The notes beneath the pieces are model-generated. The model did no database searches, was not told the DNA's origin, and was given only the letters and a program-made list of their open reading frames with translations. Source: an uncultured Clostridia bacterium (lineage in GTDB: Bacteria > Bacillota > Clostridia > TANB77 > CAG-508). Taken from it: a DNA stretch of 7,758 nucleotides. The position numbers and the translations under genes were made by a program. This document shows positions 6,074-7,758 of the stretch, piece after piece. The DNA lies in assembly GCA_944393305.1 (NCBI GenBank), contig CALXZS010000062.1:1-7758 (forward strand), given 5' to 3'. Numbering within the stretch: position 1 is the first letter of the stretch; the number at the start of each line of letters is the position of its first letter.

Positions 6074-6102
6074 ATTAGATATTTTATCTATAACAATGTA
6101 AA
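6074..6102 (-). promoter_or_regulatory. Candidate internal promoter before the flavoprotein gene
   Basis: On the minus strand -35 TTTACA (6097-6102) and -10 TCTAAT (6074-6079), each five of six consensus bases, are separated by 17 bases. Transcription would start near 6067, leaving a short leader of about 15 bases that still holds the GGAGG site. The gap (59 bases) is the longest in the operon. It would drive the flavoprotein, GNAT and Cof-type HAD genes. Confidence 0.4.
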
Positions 6103-6107
6103 TGTTA
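6076..6107. repeat. Two adjacent inverted repeats overlapping the internal promoter
   Basis: TAGATA-TTT-TATCTA (6076-6090, 6-bp arms) covers part of the -10 and spacer. TAACA-N7-TGTTA (6091-6107, 5-bp arms) is centred on the -35. They abut without a gap. Neither is followed by a T run as a terminator would be. Position suggests operator sites, but short dyads are common in such AT-rich DNA. Confidence 0.35.
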
Positions 6108-6111
6108 TCTC

Positions 6112-6609
6112 CTATATTGTCCAATCTAAAAAACTACTTATATGCCAAGCATTTATTCCTTTTTTCTCTGCTTCTCTTAAAATTGTAATGACATCATCTA
6201 CAAATATTACTTCGTCTAGTGGAATATTATTGCTTTTACAATATTCTAAAATCGTATCTGCTTTAGATTCATTTTCGTAAATTGGAAATACTCTTTTAGT
6301 AATACTTGGATAATATATGTCTAGCCATTTTTCCTTATCCTTCATTTCTTTTTCATTTATACAATGACTCATGATAATATTTTCTTTAGCACCACATTCT
6401 TCTATTACTTTTTGCATATGTTTAGATGGTTTTCTTTCTAGAAATATTCCATCTTCTATTTCTTGTAACGACATCCCACTATTTGTTCCTTCTGGATCTC
6501 CTACATGATTATTGAATCTATATGGTGCTAGTGTCCCATCTATATCCCAAAATATATATTTATCTTTTGTATCAGCCTTTGTTAATGTAGATTTTAAATT
6601 AAACTGCAC
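6112..6609 (-). CDS. Small capless HAD-superfamily hydrolase, 165 aa, GTG start
   Basis: All four HAD motifs are present. Motif I is WDIDGTLAPY (21-30) with nucleophile Asp22 and acid/base Asp24. Motif II is MSHC (80-83) with Ser81. Motif III is Lys116 in ESKADTIL. Motif IV is FVDDVITIL (136-144) with Asp138/Asp139, followed by the usual AEKKGINAWHI strand. With only ~55 residues between motifs I and II it has at most a small C1 insert, so the substrate may be a phosphoprotein, nucleotide or other open-access phosphate; the sequence does not say which. The GTG start (6607-6609) is supported by AGGAGG (6619-6624) at 9 bases; no closer ATG competes. It sits between the amidotransferase and flavoprotein genes, 21 and 59 bases away. 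Unlike the HAD protein at the end of this operon, its catalytic residues are complete. Confidence 0.87.
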   Translation of the reverse strand: MQFNLKSTLTKADTKDKYIFWDIDGTLAPYRFNNHVGDPEGTNSGMSLQEIEDGIFLERKPSKHMQKVIEECGAKENIIMSHCINEKEMKDKEKWLDIYYPSITKRVFPIYENESKADTILEYCKSNNIPLDEVIFVDDVITILREAEKKGINAWHISSFLDWTI

Positions 6610-6618
6610 TTATCTCTT

Positions 6619-6624
6619 CCTCCT
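6619..6624 (-). promoter_or_regulatory. Ribosome binding site supporting the GTG start of the small HAD gene
   Basis: AGGAGG on the minus strand, 9 bases upstream of GTG at 6607-6609, within the 21-base gap after the amidotransferase stop codon. Confidence 0.7.
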
Positions 6625-6630
6625 AGAATT

Positions 6631-7284
6631 TTATTTTACAAATGTCTTAAAGAATTTATCAAAAAATTCTATGTCTTTTAATGCTTCAGGATGCCATTGA
6701 ACACCTACTATGTTTCCATATTCTATTGCTTCTATTATTCCATCTTCACTTGTTGCTGTTACTTTAAAATTATTAGCTAATTTTCTTACAGCTTGTCTAT
6801 GGAATGAGTTTATTTCTATATCTTCTTTTTGATAAACACTATATAAGAAGGAATCTTGTGTAATTTTAGCTTTATGCTTACTATTATCTTCTAACTGATG
6901 ATTTAATACATTTTGGTTTAAATCTCCTCCAAAATATACATTTAATGTTTGCATACCACCACATATTCCTAAAATAGGCTTTTTAGCTTTTACAAATAAA
7001 TCTATTACTTCTTTATCTAGTTTATATTCATCATATTTATATTCCTTACCTGGGAATGGTACATCATTATAATATTTAGGATCTACACCTATTGCACTAC
7101 CTGGTAATATCAAAGCATCACACATACTTTCAATTTCTTCTATATTTATTCTTGATAATATTGGTATAATCAAAATATTTAATACATCAAACATTTCTCT
7201 AAATGGGTAATCTATGGTATATCTTTTGTTAAATGGATAATCTTCTTCATAATCTTCTAATCTTCCAACTATTGCAACTTTCAT
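6631..7284 (-). CDS. Class I glutamine amidotransferase-like gamma-glutamyl hydrolase (PuuD / peptidase C26 type), copy 2 of a tandem pair
   Basis: A 217-aa protein of the family that includes PuuD, which splits gamma-glutamyl-GABA in E. coli putrescine breakdown, and relatives that cleave other gamma-glutamyl amides. The oxyanion-strand region reads CDALILPGSAIGVDPKYY (55-72), the nucleophile elbow is GICGGMQ with Cys108, and the C-terminal His-x-x-Glu pair is VQWHPEA with His198 and Glu200. NSFHRQAV (159-166) is the PuuD-type substrate-side segment. It is shorter than PuuD (about 250 aa), mostly through a brief N-terminus. AAGGAG (7294-7299) is 9 bases upstream of ATG. A paralogue lies immediately upstream with a 35-base gap. 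No synthetase domain is attached, so it is likely a stand-alone hydrolase rather than an ammonia-channelling subunit. The physiological substrate is unknown. Confidence 0.9.
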   Translation of the reverse strand: MKVAIVGRLEDYEEDYPFNKRYTIDYPFREMFDVLNILIIPILSRINIEEIESMCDALILPGSAIGVDPKYYNDVPFPGKEYKYDEYKLDKEVIDLFVKAKKPILGICGGMQTLNVYFGGDLNQNVLNHQLEDNSKHKAKITQDSFLYSVYQKEDIEINSFHRQAVRKLANNFKVTATSEDGIIEAIEYGNIVGVQWHPEALKDIEFFDKFFKTFVK

Positions 7285-7319
7285 AACTTCTTTCTCCTTC
7301 TTAAACTTTACTTTATATA

Positions 7320-7758
7320 CTATTTTACAAATGTATTAAAAAATTCACCAAATAATTTTGTATCATACATTGCTTCAGGATGCCATTGTACTCCTAATAT
7401 ATTTCCATTTTCAATTGCTTCAATTACACCATCTTTACTTACTGCTGTAACTTTAAAATTCGGAGCTACATTTTTAACAGATTGTAAATGATAAGTATTT
7501 ACTTCCATATTTTCAGTATTATATACTTTGTATAAAAATGAATCTTTCTTTATTTCTATTTCATGTTTATCTATATTATACTTTTTAAATGAATGATTTG
7601 GTATTGATTGATTTAAAGTTCCTCCAAATATTACATTTAGTTCTTGTATTCCAGCACATATTCCTAAAATGGGTTTACCTGCTTTATTAAATATTTCTAC
7701 TGCTTTTTTTACAAATGGAAATTCATCAAATGTGTCATATGCTTTTTCTTTTATTGGC
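7320..7758 (-). CDS. Second class I glutamine amidotransferase-like gamma-glutamyl hydrolase (PuuD type), N-terminus outside the window
   Basis: The frame is open without a stop from the stop codon at 7320-7322 to the window edge, giving the C-terminal 145 residues of a protein that must begin further right. An internal ATG at 7506-7508 is not a real start, because the upstream codons encode the conserved core: KPILGICAGIQ (codons at about 7644-7676) with the nucleophile Cys at 7656-7658, then LNVIFGGTLNQSI. The His-x-x-Glu pair lies in GVQWHPEA. The substrate-side segment is NTYHLQSV, compared with NSFHRQAV in the neighbour, and the nucleophile elbow has Ala-Gly instead of Gly-Gly. The closing segments of the two proteins are nearly alike (FKVTA, DGxIEAIExGNIxGVQWHPEA, FFxTFVK), showing tandem duplication followed by divergence. 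It is the first gene of the operon seen here; the promoter is beyond the edge. Confidence 0.88.
   Translation of the reverse strand, partial: PIKEKAYDTFDEFPFVKKAVEIFNKAGKPILGICAGIQELNVIFGGTLNQSIPNHSFKKYNIDKHEIEIKKDSFLYKVYNTENMEVNTYHLQSVKNVAPNFKVTAVSKDGVIEAIENGNILGVQWHPEAMYDTKLFGEFFNTFVK

Noticed and set aside
6053..6124. N-terminal extension of the flavoprotein from a TTG at 6122-6124
   Set aside because: It would overlap the end of the upstream HAD gene, lacks homology-like character, and a good GGAGG-ATG pair exists at 6050-6062 right before the first flavodoxin strand.
6053..6280. Plus-strand reading frame opposite the small HAD gene
   Set aside because: Antisense to a gene with four intact HAD motifs and without a ribosome site; the same holds for the frame at 6512-6700.
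7320..7508. A separate 62-codon gene or a truncated amidotransferase fragment
   Set aside because: The same frame is open from 7508 to the window edge and encodes the conserved GICAGIQ core, so this is the C-terminal part of a longer, apparently intact gene.

Overview
The window is very AT-rich, with strong Shine-Dalgarno sequences (AGGAGG-type), TTGAAA/TATAAT promoters and hairpin-plus-U-tract terminators. This fits a low-GC Gram-positive bacterium (Bacillota, probably a clostridium). No rRNA, tRNA, CRISPR array or mobile element is visible. Ten protein genes are supported; the last runs off the right edge.

Left part (1-3476): three minus-strand genes, each followed by its own terminator. 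They encode membrane-anchored proteins that probably face the cell exterior: a 231-aa single-pass protein of unknown family, a 566-aa protein with three N-terminal membrane segments and a large outer part, and a 212-aa single-pass protein that looks like a LURP-one-related (tubby-like barrel) domain. The promoters of the second and third genes match at 24 of 29 positions from -35 to -10 and have identical 58-nt distances from -10 to start codon, which suggests joint regulation. A further minus-strand promoter at the left edge points out of the window.

Middle (3462-4182): a divergent intergenic region carries promoters for both directions. A lone plus-strand gene for a 117-aa orphan protein follows, with a leader hairpin. 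Its terminator probably also serves the convergent operon on its right.

Right part (4183-7758): at least six minus-strand genes lie 20-59 bases apart and read as one operon from beyond the right edge. In transcription order they encode two tandem class I glutamine amidotransferase-like (PuuD-type) gamma-glutamyl hydrolases, a small capless HAD hydrolase, a cysteine-rich NADPH-dependent FMN reductase-like flavoprotein, a GNAT acetyltransferase, and a Cof-type HAD protein whose catalytic nucleophile is Asn instead of Asp. The 59-base gap before the flavoprotein gene contains a plausible internal promoter (TTTACA-17-TCTAAT) overlapped by two inverted repeats, so the last three genes may be regulated separately. 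The enzyme set suggests modification and salvage of a small nitrogen-containing metabolite, but the substrate cannot be read from the sequence.
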